Source of the DNA: Galbula dea
Taxonomy: Eukaryota > Chordata > Aves > Piciformes > Galbulidae
DNA length: 64,000 nucleotides
Direction: 5' to 3'
Assembly: GCA_013399015.1 (NCBI GenBank)
Contig: VWZX01010570.1
Location: 186,001 to 250,000, forward strand
Numbering within the stretch: the stretch's first letter is position 1; every line of letters begins with the position of its first letter. The translations under genes were made by a program, and so were the position numbers. The notes below the pieces were generated by a model that worked only from the letters and a program-made list of their open reading frames with translations, was not told where the DNA came from and searched no databases. Positions 14,537 through 27,072 of the stretch are shown in pieces.

Positions 14537-15842
14537 CGCAGAATCACAGAATCATTACGGTTGGAAAGGACCCTCAAGATCATCTAGTCCAACCGATAGC
14601 CCTACACTACTCTTATCCCTAAATCATCCCCTGAAGAAACACATCTATCCTCTTCTTAAAAACCTCCAGGGATGGTGACTCCACCACCTCCCTGGGCAGC
14701 CTATTCCAACATCTAACCACTCTTTCAGTAAAGAAATTCTTCCTAATATCTAATCTAAACCTACCCTGGCTCAGCTTAAGCCCATTCCCTCTAGTCCTGT
14801 CACTAGTCACAAGGGAGAAGAGGCCAAGACCCGCCTCCCTACAATGGCCTTTCAAGTAGCTGAAGAGAGTGATAAGGTCTCCCTCAGCCTCCTCTTCTCC
14901 AGGCTAAACAAGCCCAGCTCCCTAAGCCTCTCCTCATAAGGCCTGTTTTCCAGACCCCTGACTAGCTTAGTTGCCCTTCTCTGCACCCTCTCCAGTAGAT
15001 CAATGTCCTTCCTAANNNNNNNNNNNNNNNNNNNNNNNNNNNNNNNNNNNNNNNNNNNNNNNNNNNNNNNNNNNNNNNNNNNNNNNNNNNNNNNNNNNNN
15101 NNNNNNNNNNNNNNNNNNNNNNNNNNNNNNNNNNNNNNNNNNNNNNNNNNNNNNNNNNNNNNNNNNNNNNNNNNNNNNNNNNNNNNNNNNNNNNNNNNNN
15201 NNNNNNNNNNNNNNNNNNNNNNNNNNNNNNNNNNNNNNNNNNNNNNNNNNNNNNNNNNNNNNNNNNNNNNNNNNNNNNNNNNNNNNNNNNNNNNNNNNNN
15301 NNNNNNNNNNNNNNNNNNNNNNNNNNNNNNNNNNNNNNNNNNNNNNNNNNNNNNNNNNNNNNNNNNNNNNNNNNNNNNNNNNNNNNNNNNNNNNNNNNNN
15401 NNNNNNNNNNNNNNNNNNNNNNNNNNNNNNNNNNNNNNNNNNNNNNNNNNNNNNNNNNNNNNNNNNNNNNNNNNNNNNNNNNNNNNNNNNNNNNNNNNNN
15501 NNNNNNNNNNNNNNNNNNNNNNNNNNNNNNNNNNNNNNNNNNNNNNNNNNNNNNNNNNNNNNNNNNNNNNNNNNNNNNNNNNNNNNNNNNNNNNNNNNNN
15601 NNNNNNNNNNNNNNNNNCCTGACCATATTCCCCAGATTAGGGGAATGAATATCCTTTGAAACAACAGCCTTATTATTAAAGACTGAGGCAAAGAATGCAT
15701 TAAGCACCTCAGCCTTATCCTCATCCTTTGTCACTAACTCCCCTCGCACATCCATTAGGGGATGGAGGGTTTCATATGGCCTCCTTTTGCTATTAATATA
15801 TTTAAAAAAACTTTTCTTATTATTCTTAACCTCAGAGGCCAG
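14537..15842 (-). mobile_element. Long CR1 LINE copy interrupted by an assembly gap
   Basis: Minus-strand CR1 retrotransposon. Its 3' end (CGCAGAATCACAGAATC on the plus strand) lies at 14537. Translation on the minus strand gives the CR1 ORF2 C-terminal region (a segment with LLERVQRRATKLVRGLE, then ELGLFSLEKRRLRE at about 14855-15010, and WNRLPREVV at about 14660-14720). On the far side of the gap, at about 15618-15755, is the linker between the endonuclease and reverse transcriptase domains (KAEVLNAFFASVFN). The reading frame shifts near 14850, so at least this part is decayed. The reverse transcriptase core would have to lie in the run of unknown bases. Confidence 0.9.
15016..15617. other. 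Assembly gap (602 unknown bases)
   Basis: Run of N inside the long CR1 copy. In a complete CR1 the distance between the two flanking ORF2 segments is well over 1 kb (recalled from the family), so either the gap length is underestimated or the copy is internally deleted. Confidence 0.99.
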
Positions 15843-16709
15843 TCCTCTGCATGGAGACAGGACATGGCATATTCGGCATCAGCGGTCTGAAAAAGGAGCC
15901 TTTCTGTTTACTCTGATTTCATTTTAATGAATGCTAATTGGAGCTATCAAGCTCTACACTACAATATATTTGAAACTTCCTTTGGCAAATAACTGGGCAG
16001 AAATTGAACTCATCTGACCTCACCTTAGTGAAGCAGTTTTGCTGCCAAGCTCAAATGCTGGCATGCCTACTTTTTTTTCTTTCCCTCTTTCCTTTTTCCC
16101 ATCCAAGTCTATTCTATTTATTTTTTTTATTTTTATTTTTTAGAGATGTGTTCTCTTCCTCTGGGCCTAATTGTGTTGCTGAGGACCCCTTGGCATAGTG
16201 CTTACTATTCAGGCCTGCCTCTGCCTTCAGGCTGAACTAGCGCACCTGCATTGCTTCAGCTTCTGGCAGCAATGGACCCTCTCTAGCTTCATGTTTCTCA
16301 AGGTTTGTTGTAGGAATGATGTTACCACCATCTCCCCATCAGTCATCTCCGTCTGTCCTTTCTTCAAGCCTAATGCCTGTAGAGCACTCGCAGCTCTTCA
16401 GTATTCTCTCCTCAAATATTAAATACTCTCATGCTTACAGACAAAACACATGCTGAAGCTTTACCCTTCCAGCATTCTTACCAATCATCCCTCCAACATA
16501 AAATATGCATTTTCTTACAGCAAATGGGCACCCCAGTGTGCCTCTCAAACTAGCTTCCCGCTATGTGAACCACTCAGATTAGCTTCCCACTAGGTGAACT
16601 CTCATTAAGTGCAACTCAGTGGGACTAGTGTGATGTTGCATCTGTGGACACTTGATTTGACTTTAATATACACATAAATTACTTGTGGAAAGCTTTTATC
16701 AAAGAAATA
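15843..16709. other. Non-coding stretch between CR1 copies
   Basis: No gene seen. It contains a pyrimidine/T-rich tract at about 16068-16142 and a 29-bp-period imperfect tandem duplication at 16544-16599. Confidence 0.55.
16544..16599. repeat. Imperfect tandem duplication, 29-bp period
   Basis: The segment starting CTCAAACTAGCTTCCCGCTA recurs 29 bases later as CTCAGATTAGCTTCCCACTA, and both run into a GTGAAC. It looks like a two-copy local duplication with a few substitutions. Confidence 0.7.
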
Positions 16710-17348
16710 AAAATTGAGCCAGCAATGTACTCCTGTGGCCAAGAAAGTCAGTGGCATCCTGGGGTGCATTAAGCATGTAACCAGACGGTGATGGGAGTTT
16801 CTCCTCCCCCTCTACTCTGCCCTTGTGAGGCCACATCTGAAGTACTGTGTCCAGTTCTGGGCTCCACAGTTCAAGAGAGACAGGGAACTACTGGAGAGAG
16901 TCCAGCAGAGGCTATGAAGATGAGGAGGGGACTCGAGCATCTCTCTGACAAAGAAAGGCTGAGAACCCGGGAGCTCTTCAGCTTGGAGAAGACTGAAAGG
17001 GGATCATACCAATGCTTATCAATAGCTAAAGGCTGGAGATCAAGAGGATGGGGTGAGACTCTTTTCACTGGTACCTAGTGATAGGACGAAGGGTAATGGA
17101 CACAAACGTCCATCTTCTTCCAAACTTTCCATCTGAACATGAGGAAAATCATCTTTCTCTTGGGGATGACAGAACACTGGACCAGGCTGCCAAGAAAGCT
17201 TGTGGAGTCTCTGTCTCTGAAGACTTTCAAAACCTGCATGGACATGATCCCTTACAACCTGTTCTAGGTAAACTTGCTTTGGCAGGGGGGTTGGACTAGA
17301 TGATCACCAGAAGTCCCTTCCAACCCCTACCATTCTGTGATCCTGTGA
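16710..17348 (+). mobile_element. CR1 LINE fragment (about 640 bp, 3' part)
   Basis: Plus-oriented CR1. It begins in the ORF2 region with AAATTGAGCCAGCAATGT and GGCATCCTGGGGTGCATTAA, carries the CTCTACTCTGCCCTTGTGAG segment, the 'rectangular' C-terminal domain region, and ends with AAGTCCCTTCCAACCCCTA and CATTCTGTGATCCTGTGA. Stops and small indels break the frame, so it is a dead copy. Confidence 0.95.
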
Positions 17349-19388
17349 ACTACAGGTAGATGTTGTTTTGGGAAAAGCCGAACCCTACAAAATACATGAC
17401 CACAGTAGTCATTTCTTTAGACAAGTGTACGATAGAGATTGTTAGAGTCTCCAGCTAAAGGGAATCAGAACAATTATCAGAATTGTGATCCAAGTGGTCT
17501 GGTCCATGCTTACCTGACAAAGTCCTCTCTGCTGGATTGCCTGTACACAGCAGTACAGACCAGAATTTTTCCAAGTACCTCTTCAAGAAAATTAACATTT
17601 TTCTTCATTGTAGAAAAAGTTGAATGAGAAACATGAGATTGGGCAAATCCAGTTTGCTCCTACAGGAATGGTGAGAGCTGAGCAAGAAGTAGGTTTTGTC
17701 ATGCTTCTTCAGGCAGAAAGAGCACTGGAACCACCAGAGCCTTCGAGCAGGACTAAGAAATGCAAGGATAGGTCTCTAGAAAAGAGGGACTTACCATATT
17801 CTAAAAAGCAGTAAGAGGAAACTAAGCTGTGTTTCCCCTCAAGAGATTGCTAGACTGAGGAAGATCCATAGGGTGTTCACTCTTTGAATACCATGTCAAA
17901 TCCAGGAGAGAGAAGATGGGTCTAAACTCACCTTTAGCAATGTCCTTGATCAGCCTCAAGAAGCTGCCTATGCTTCAAATAGCTCCAGAAGAAAAAGTAG
18001 CATGCCAGTGGCTCTGTTTCTTCAGCATGTACCACAGACACTCTGAAAGTTCATGCTCAGGATTAAGAAACAGCAAAATTGACCAAATCACTATCAGATG
18101 TAGTCATTGTTTTGGTGGAAGGAATTTTTGCCCCTAAGCAGAGTTATTTAGCAGAACTGTGGAACTGTCTGTGATTCTCTCACCATTAACTAGATGTAAA
18201 GGCAGCAGATTTGCTTGTACCTGAAACAGCGAGATGATAGCAGCATGTGGGCTGTGCTACACTTCTTTTTCTTATTATCAGCCTGGGCCTGATTCAGTTC
18301 ATGTGGAGTCTCTCTCCAGAGACTACTGTTACTGCTGTATCCAGAGGTGATGTTTCTACATTACCCTGGATACTCAGCTAAATGCTGTCAGTACCTGCGT
18401 AGGTATCGACACAGAGCCGGTACCTATGTTCTAGAGATTTCACAGAACTGAAACCTCATGAGGGACAGCACATTCTGCTTATCTGTGTTTATCACTGAGC
18501 TTTGTCCTTTCAGGGTTTTCTTCAGGTAACATAAAGACAGTGATTTTATTTTTTTTTTTTAATTTCCTCTGTAATTTCAATGCTGACTCCATATGGCTGC
18601 AGTAGTGTATAATGAGGATACATACATGTGTAAACAACACATTGCTGTCACTCACATGCCTCAGAATGACACACACCTCCTGAGAACTCTCCTGACCATT
18701 TCTATGCTTTTCCAGTGTCTTTTTACATTTCTGCTTTCCTGAAGTAATGAGTTGCATTTAGAGTGAGGTCTACTGCTGTTAAACTGTTATTAGAGACTTC
18801 CTGGTGACAGAGGAAGCATCCCTGTTATCAGGATATTCCTCTTAGCATGATATGTTTTGTAGTATCTATACACACAATGAACAAGATAAAAGTGCAAAAG
18901 CAGATTATTTTCATCAGCATTTATCCTCCCCAGGAGCTCTGACTGTAAAATATTATGTGTGCTAATTTGGTCAGTTACATCGATGAGTGCTTAGCAATTC
19001 AGTTTAAACACAGGAGAAGGACACCATAATTTCTAGTCTATTTTCTCCTCCCTTTTTCCCAGTATAACCTCAAAATTTTTTTTATTACTGTAAAACATCA
19101 AGACACTGTACCTTTTGGCAGATATTCTTCATGTGTACCTTGAACAAAGGAGGAACAGAGCTGACCTGCAAATCCACCTTACTGAGTTTTGTGTCCTTCC
19201 ACCAGAAACAGTCTTTTGCTCTTACTGTAAGACTCAGTTTATATCTTCATTAGGCTATACAAGGGTTTTCATGGTTTAAAAATAATTCCCTTTTACTAAA
19301 GAAAATGCTGGATAAATAGTGGTCATTCTTTATGGCATGATTATAGAGAACAAGTATGGAGAATGCAGGTGGTGGTCCAGTTCGTGTG

Positions 19389-19407
19389 GGATAGATAGAT
19401 AGATAGC
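19389..19407. repeat. Short GATA microsatellite
   Basis: GATA is repeated four and a half times in tandem. Such runs are common in vertebrate introns and often vary in length. Confidence 0.85.
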
Positions 19408-19778
19408 TACATATCAGTCAGTGTCTTTTTTTCCACAGGGATGGAAGCCATCACATCCTTAGTGTTTTGTGCATCTTGTTCAGATGCTTGACCTAACACT
19501 GCAGATGGGCAGCACAGAGCAGATCATCCCAAGGACATACTGAAGTCCAAATCAGGGCTTCATCTTAAAGGAAAACAGTGTTATAGATCACATCTGAGGC
19601 ACAAGGCAATACGTGCTTTCTTCCTACCAATAAATCCCCAACAAGAGATGGAGAGCATGATGAATCCCAGCTGCATCTACCAGCATTAATTTTTCCTTTG
19701 GTCAGGAGTTTTCCATGTAGAATCTAGGTTGGCCATCTCCCCAGCAGCTAATGCTTCTCTAGAGGCAAGGGGGGAAGG

Positions 19779-19804
19779 AAAAAAAAAAAAAAAAAAAAAA
19801 AAAA
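19779..19804. repeat. Poly(A) tract of about 26 bases
   Basis: Uninterrupted A run with no recognisable retrotransposon body or polyadenylation signal to its left, so it is called a homopolymer rather than the tail of an element. Confidence 0.8.
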
Positions 19805-22800
19805 GGGAGAAAAGTCAAGCATTCCACACAACCTAATATTCTGCAACTGTAAAACACTTTTTTTTAATAAGCAGGCAGACAATAAAGCATTGTTTAAAAC
19901 AATAAGTGGAGACTTCTTGTTTTGTTGTCCTCTTTTGAGAACAGTAAAAAAGAAAGCCTGCTTGTGCCCTGTATAAGTATTCATTTCTTTTGCCTTTTCC
20001 TTTTCAGCTTTGCTGTTGTTAAATACTTTTCTACCACTTTCAAACTGAAAACGAGATTTCACCCTGGATCAACAGTATTGACTTAGTTTAGATTTTTCTT
20101 GTAAAGGTATGTGGAGTGCCAAGGTCTGTGCATGGGCAGCTACCTCTGTATAGCATGTGCGTAATCAGTTCTCTGTTGAAAAAGATAAAAATCCCTAAAC
20201 TACAAGGAAAAATAGTTTACTCATTTGCTTGTCAGCCAGGATAAGCAGATGACATTTAAAAAGACCTTTTTTTTTAAATTGGTTCATTAATAGCTATACC
20301 TTTTATTTAGCTTGTTGAAGATGAATTCTACAGTATCAGTTTTGATGGTTAGAACCAAACAGCAACAAGTTTTGTTTCAGCAAGGCTACAGTGGGATTGT
20401 CTGTTATAAGTTTCCAAAGAAATCTTTAGACCTTTTTTAGGTTTTCGGGGGGGGGGAGGGAGAGCAGTGAGGGAGAATAGTTCAAATAAGTTAAAAGAAA
20501 CCAGAGCAGGCACCATTCATACTCTGATATTATCAGCAGCTCTCACTTGGAAAGGGAGGATGCCCACAGGTCTTTTATGGACTTGCACAAGCAACATTCC
20601 CATCTGGTATTGTGCCCAGGTTGTAAAGCTGCAGCAGAAAAGCATCTTATGATTGGAGCAGGGCAAAACAAAATTGTTTGCTTCAAATGGCAATGAAATC
20701 CTCACTGCCATGTTTGGGGGGCAGAGCACAGACCTGTAACCTAGTATGGTAAGTGAAGTGCAGTATTTTAAACCCCAGGTCAGAGAAGCCGACAGCCTCC
20801 TCACTCTGCAGCAGGGCACAGAGAAGGACGCAGTGGATGGCTGCATGCTGAGGCACTGCGTGCTGGCATACAGAGACTGAGGGATGCTCTGCAGACAGGA
20901 GCCAGAGGGAAGGTCAACAGTATGGCAAGTGACCAAGTCATTGGGAGCATTTTTTTTACCCCAAAAGACTTCACAAATTGCAATAAATCTTCCAGATTGT
21001 CCTTTTTCCCCCTCACAAACATCCTCCGATTTGGAATTAAAACATTGGACTGCATTTCAGTGATACATTAGGAGTCTTTACAAATCCAGGCCTTTGTATT
21101 CATGGAGGGAATGAAACCTGTTACCAATACACAGACATAGGCAGCACCTATTATTACAAGGTATTACTTACCTCGTCAGTTACGATGCTGTGACATACAA
21201 AATATAACTAGACTCAAGCTGAGAGTTCACAAGAATATTCCCTTAGTAGTTGACTTACCTGCTGAGTATCTTCCATATTCCCCTTCTCTCTATCACTTTC
21301 TTAATTCAAAACCTAGTGGTCAAACAACCAAATACCTAGGTAGTAAAACAGTAGCACATGGTCTTCATAAAAAAAGTCTCTCCCTCATTTGCCAGATACA
21401 CAGATGCCATTAACTTGGATGAAATTCAAGCTTAAGCAGCCTGCCCTTTCCCTCCACCCCCCCACACCCCTTGGCCTCTTCTCAGATAGACACACAAACA
21501 CAGTGTTACCTTTTACCCATCCAGCACTTAGATTGTGTCAATGTACTCAAAGCGTTTGAACTGAAGGTGCTTAAGTAGTATCGTCAGGGACTTTTTGTTT
21601 GTAAAAACCAAAGCAAGTTGCAATTTTGCTTCCAATCACTCCCTCCCTGTGGAACAAGGTGAGCTATGTTGGGTGTATCTGGGAGCGTGCTGGAGATTGG
21701 TGAAGAGAACCTTATGGCCTGCAGAGACATCAGAGTAGTTCTGCAGGGATGCAGGGCTGAGACAGCTGGCTCCATCCTCTCCCTCTGTATCTGGCAGAGT
21801 TCAGCCCAGTGCAGCTGGGGAGCCCACTCAGTCAGCAGCAGCTTGACACCTGCAGTTGCAGCCTATTGTGGCTTTTCTGAAAGTTCATTCACCTTGACCT
21901 GGTTTAGCAGAAATACTTTTGTCCCCATTTTCTTTCTGCCTCATACTAAGCCACAGAGAAAGGCTATCTGGGAGTTTCACAAGCACCTTCAGACCAGCTA
22001 TCTTTGGGCTCCCAAAAGCTTGCTTTCTCGTGGAATTTTGTACATCCCTAGAGCAGAGACTTGGCTATTTTTCATGCCATTCTTAATATATTAGAGTCAA
22101 AAATAGAATTACTCTATGTAAAAGGCAGGGACATTATATTTGCAGAGAAAGAGCAGTTTACTACAACAACAAGCAAATTCAAGGCACAAAAATAAACCCT
22201 CAGAATTTTCTTCCTGAGGGGATGAGGGGGAAGAGTGAATCGGTGAATCACTCCTCCGTAGCTTGTTTCTTAGTGGCATTTTATCTGTTTATAGCACGCA
22301 TATTGCATAAAGGCCTTGTCTCATGTTTAGGGCTGATATCACCAGGCCCTGCTTTACTAACTGCATACCATTATGTTCCTGCTGGAAATGACTGGCTCCT
22401 GCAGGCTAGAAACACTTCTGTGGAAGGAATAGAAAGCATCTGAGCTACAGAAGAACAGGCAAATCTACACCTCCTGTTAACCAGGAGCGATGACTGTGGA
22501 AATTGTCACAGAAAGATTCAGCAGCTTTAAGTGAGGCAATTCTAGCTGCTATCTTCCAAGATGCATAGCTCTAGCTCCCACACTAACAAAGGCAGCATTT
22601 TCTATTATTCAGTCCTTGCCATTTCTTTTTTCCTTTTCAAGTTTTTGCTCTAAACAGAATCTAGCAGTTTGGAAACTGATCATAAAGTTCTACAGATCAT
22701 CTGAAAAGAGAAGCTGCTACAATAACTCTCTGCATAAACACAGGATAGCTGCAGGGTCTCGAAGGGTTTCCAGTGGCTTCTAAGAGTCTCAGTGGCAACA

Positions 22801-25800
22801 CTTTGGCAAGAAAATCCTTTCTTTTCTAGAAATTGTTACTTTTGTGTAGAAGACTGTGATGGTTGACTCCTTTTAAAGAAGCCTATGAGGCTTTTTTTTT
22901 TCCTTAACAAGATAATTGGTTTATCATTCATTATATTCCTGATATTCCCCCAGAGATTCTGTCCCATCTAAGCAATAAACAACTCCTTAGCACATATCAA
23001 AGAGAACTCATTACTGCCTTGTTGTGAAAATTACATTGCCAGACATTAAAACAAGAAATATTTCACATAGAAGTAATAATTATTTGTCTACTTAGACATT
23101 TTTGCTATATAGTTTTTAAATAGAGTGTCTTTAAAAGGAAGGTGTAAGAAATGTGGTAATTCTGGAGAAAACAAAGCAGATTAGATGTTTCAGAAACTGA
23201 AGTTAAACTCTTCAACAGTTACTGCTCAGGGTTTGCTATATAGCATATGTTGGGGAGGAGGAAGAATCACTGAAAGTTTTGCAAGCAAAAAGATCCTACC
23301 CAATTCAGGATGTCCCCTCCTGCCATCAAAGCACTGTCTGTTGCATTGTGGGAGCTATCCATGCTCACCTCAGACCCTGCTGTACTGTTTTGGATATGTC
23401 AGCATGCCTGTACACTTTAGAAGACTTCTGACCAAAGCTAGCATTTAAAGAAAAACACACTAGCAGAACCATAAATGTCTCAAAATGCAAGAGCAGAATC
23501 GATAGGTCATTGCAACAGTGCAGTAACCAATCCTCCTGCATTCCCATTCCCTGAAAACCAGCCCAGGCAATGCCTTGGTCTGTTACAGCTCAATCTATTG
23601 CAAATCCTTTACATGTCATACCTTTGCTGTCAGTGTGCAATCACTTTGGCAGCATCAAGCAGAGTTAAAAGAGCATTTTCTGTGGTAAGGATGTTCAGTC
23701 TATTCAATGTATTTTGCACTTGCTATTAGCATAATGAGCTGACACTGAAAGACTTTAAATCTGTTTATAAAATACAGTGGTCAGTTTATCAAAACCTCTT
23801 TTAGGAAAGCTTAAAAAAAATCCAAACACCACAGCATTTTACTATCACTCCTAGCAGACAGACTTACTCATTTCTGTGACACCAGAGCACTTTGAGATAA
23901 GAGCAAAGCCTTGTTTGTACTCTGCATGGGTACCTCAGGGTGCTGTTCAAGCAAGCTCTGCACTGTTTACAATCACCACTGATTGCCAGCTGTTAACCAG
24001 ATGTGTTTGCTGCCTTGGCAGAGCTTCCCCACATGGTACAAAATGGGAGATGCAGAGCTTAAACTGAACACTTGAAAGTCACTCTCCAAAGATACCATTC
24101 CCTGTGCTAATCCTCTGTGTTTAGGGTTTGGTTCTATGCAGTCAGATGGGGGGGAAAAAAAGCAGCTTTATTAGCCACAGTCAGAGAACTGACTTTGCTG
24201 CTTACTTACATGTGCCAAGCTCATACTTGGCAGGCTAGACTCAAGGGCTGGGTCCTTTGCTGTTAGCAAAGCAGTCACTGCCTCATGTCACCATTTGGCT
24301 TTTGGTGCAGGGACACCATGCATGGAGATGATCCTCACCAAGCCTTTTTGTCAGGGAGTGGTTTCCTCTCTCATAAACTGGAAGAGTTTTCAGGATATGA
24401 CTGAGGGCAGTGCCTTGTTTGCAATGTCAAATAGCAGGCGTGCAAACTCACAGCGCTGTGCCGTTTCATCAAGGAAGCGCTTGTGAAGGTTTCCACACTG
24501 CGGGCCAGTTTCAGCCACAGGACAGTGCTGTTACCAGACACCACTTACCAGCTACTGCTTTTAGACGCAGGAGAAGAACACAGTGGTGTAGTTCAATTCC
24601 CAGCCAGCTACTGGGGGCAGCAGGAGAAAAGCTGAGCCAGCCCCTTTCTTGGCAACTCCAGCAGAACTGATGGAAACTGCAGCTGAGCTCTTCTCCCCCT
24701 GGATCTCATTTCTGGAGGCATCACCGAGACGAGGACAACAGTTTAACCACTCATTCTGCCTTGCTTCTCTTCTCTTTACGGAAGGGCCTCCCTAACTTAA
24801 CACCACCTCTGCCAGGTATTGAGGGGCACACTCTAGTACATAGCAACAATACGGTATTAGTAAAGTAAATGCCAAACACCAGCCAGTTGCTGAAATGACA
24901 CTGTCATTAGGAATCTCCAGTCACCAGATTCCCAGACAGTACTTTTTTGCAACATGATTGCTGTTCACACAAAGCACTGAAAGGAAAAATGATGATTTAC
25001 ATTTTTCCATTCAGTCATGTTTCCTCTGTACAGGGCTGTTGCTGCCATTTCCAGGGTGTCCAAGTTTTACCTTCAGATGGTTGCACACGGGTATGCTCTC
25101 CCAGGATCACACAATGATCAGTCTGTCACCTCCTGTTCTACCGCGGAAATGAGCAAGCCTTTTGTGTTCATAGTAACCATCTAGAAGTGTTAAAAGTTGG
25201 AGCACTGGGCCACTGGTGCTTACACACATTTAAACTGGCCCTCCCTGAAAGCTGATATATCCCATCTGTTCCATTGGATTTCTTGGCTTAGAGTTACTGG
25301 AAACACTGAATGTTTCTTCTGCAGTGATCCTGTAGCTGCCCAAGAGCAGTATGCTCACTTACAGCTCACTCCCTGGCTGTTCTGTACTAAAATACTATGG
25401 GAAAGTGATTTTAGGGCACTGTGGGTTTTTTTCTCCTTCCTGTCTGCTAGTAGAGCTATTTTGAAATCCTGAGTTCTGTGGTTCACTTTTCTAATCAATC
25501 TTACAGCATGTAAGTGATGTCTAAAGGATAACTAAAACACATGAGTTTGCAGCTCATTACTTCTAGACACTTTGCCTGAATGCTGCAAATTAAGCAACTA
25601 GACATTTTTGTTCATTTTTCTACATACTCCTTTCCAAAGCTGCATTAGCTTTTTCCTGTCCTTACAGCTTTATAAAACTCCCTGCTTATTTTCTTCAAAT
25701 GTTATTTATGCTTTCTTAACTATTTATGTCAAGGAAAAGAAACAGTACAGGTAACTCCCAAGTTATAATGAAACAAGCTTCCAGGCCAGTAGGTTACCCA

Positions 25801-27029
25801 GATCAGTATCAACATCAGGTTAACCATTCAAGTGCACACTGTTCATTTAGCTCTCTGCAAAAGCTTTGAAAGACATCTGCCTCATTCCTTCTCCTTGGAA
25901 TTCCCAGACTCAGGTATGCCACTAGGCTACACAGATGCATTCAAACTGGGTCACATAAACCACTAAAACAGCACATTCCTACAACAATTTTCACAGCCCA
26001 GCTATCTCACACTGTTACAGACTCCAAGAGCATACCTGTCCCTTGGCTTAGTCCATCTCCCACAAGCCTGAGCAACTGCTAGCAGCTGGAGGGCTGCCAA
26101 CATTTCCAGCAGCATGGCAGGCTTTAAGGAGTCAGCATTTTGCTGCAGAGGCTCCACCACATTTGAAAATTGAAGATTCAGGAGTATTAAAAATACTTCA
26201 GCATCTTCATCATCTTTCCTTTCCTATGTATTTCCTTCTTGTTAAGATTCTACTCTTTGCTTACTTACAGTGCAGCTGAAGCACAGATGCAAAGACCTTT
26301 CCTGGTTCCCATCACCTCCCATTCCTGCCAGGCTAGACAAGCCCACTGCAGCCCCACAGCCTCTTCACAGTTTTAGCTCAGTCCTTTAACTTCAAAAAGC
26401 TCAACTCCCCTCTCCAGCTAACTCTGCATGCCTCACACATACACTACCTGACAACAACTTAAAAACCCAACCAGCCACCAGCACCTAGGGACTACTGGTG
26501 TAGTCATGGTCTAAGTGGGAGCTAAGGCAAACAGCTCCAGGTGTGAGTCACTTTAGCCCAGGTGAAGCCAATGGCTGAAGTAACAGATTTTAATTGTATT
26601 AGCAGGTGCCCTTGGAGAGAAGAGACACAAAACAATTTTTTTTGTTTTGTCTCATGTGTGAAGTTACATCTGACACTGGGAGTTGTTACTGTAGTGCCTG
26701 CTTGCAGCCTGTACCTTGTGCTTGGAAGGTTTGTTTCCATGTCTGCATAATAGCTTTCAGAAAATGTCAACCATGCTCTCTCCTGGCCATAGTGGGAGCG
26801 TGTTCTGGTTCACTGGTTCTGCTGTGTGTTTTGTACAGAGTGCCTGAATGGGTATTTACATGAAAATGGTATTGCTGAGCATTTAGTTCTAACCATTTTG
26901 TACTTGGTACAGCCATCTGGAATCAAAACATTTTGAGAATATTACAGATGCTCTTGTGTTCTAGTTTCAGAAACTCTTAAAATACAAAACTCTTACACTC
27001 TCTAGAGTTGCCAAACTTTTTCCACACTT

Positions 27030-27072
27030 CTGTTATTAAGCAATCCTGTTATTAAGCAATCCTATCATTAAG
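27030..27072. repeat. 16-bp tandem repeat, about 2.7 copies
   Basis: The unit CTGTTATTAAGCAATC occurs twice exactly and then once more, partial and diverged (CTATCATTAAG). Confidence 0.8.

Noticed and set aside
14852..15755. Long reading frames of 218-290 codons
   Set aside because: They are produced by the run of unknown bases. Only the CR1-derived ends are real sequence.
19779..19804. Poly(A) tail of a processed pseudogene
   Set aside because: No gene-like sequence or poly(A) signal precedes the A run.
20517..20936. 139-codon minus-strand frame
   Set aside because: No domain, no paralogue recognised, no splice or promoter context. It looks like a chance frame.
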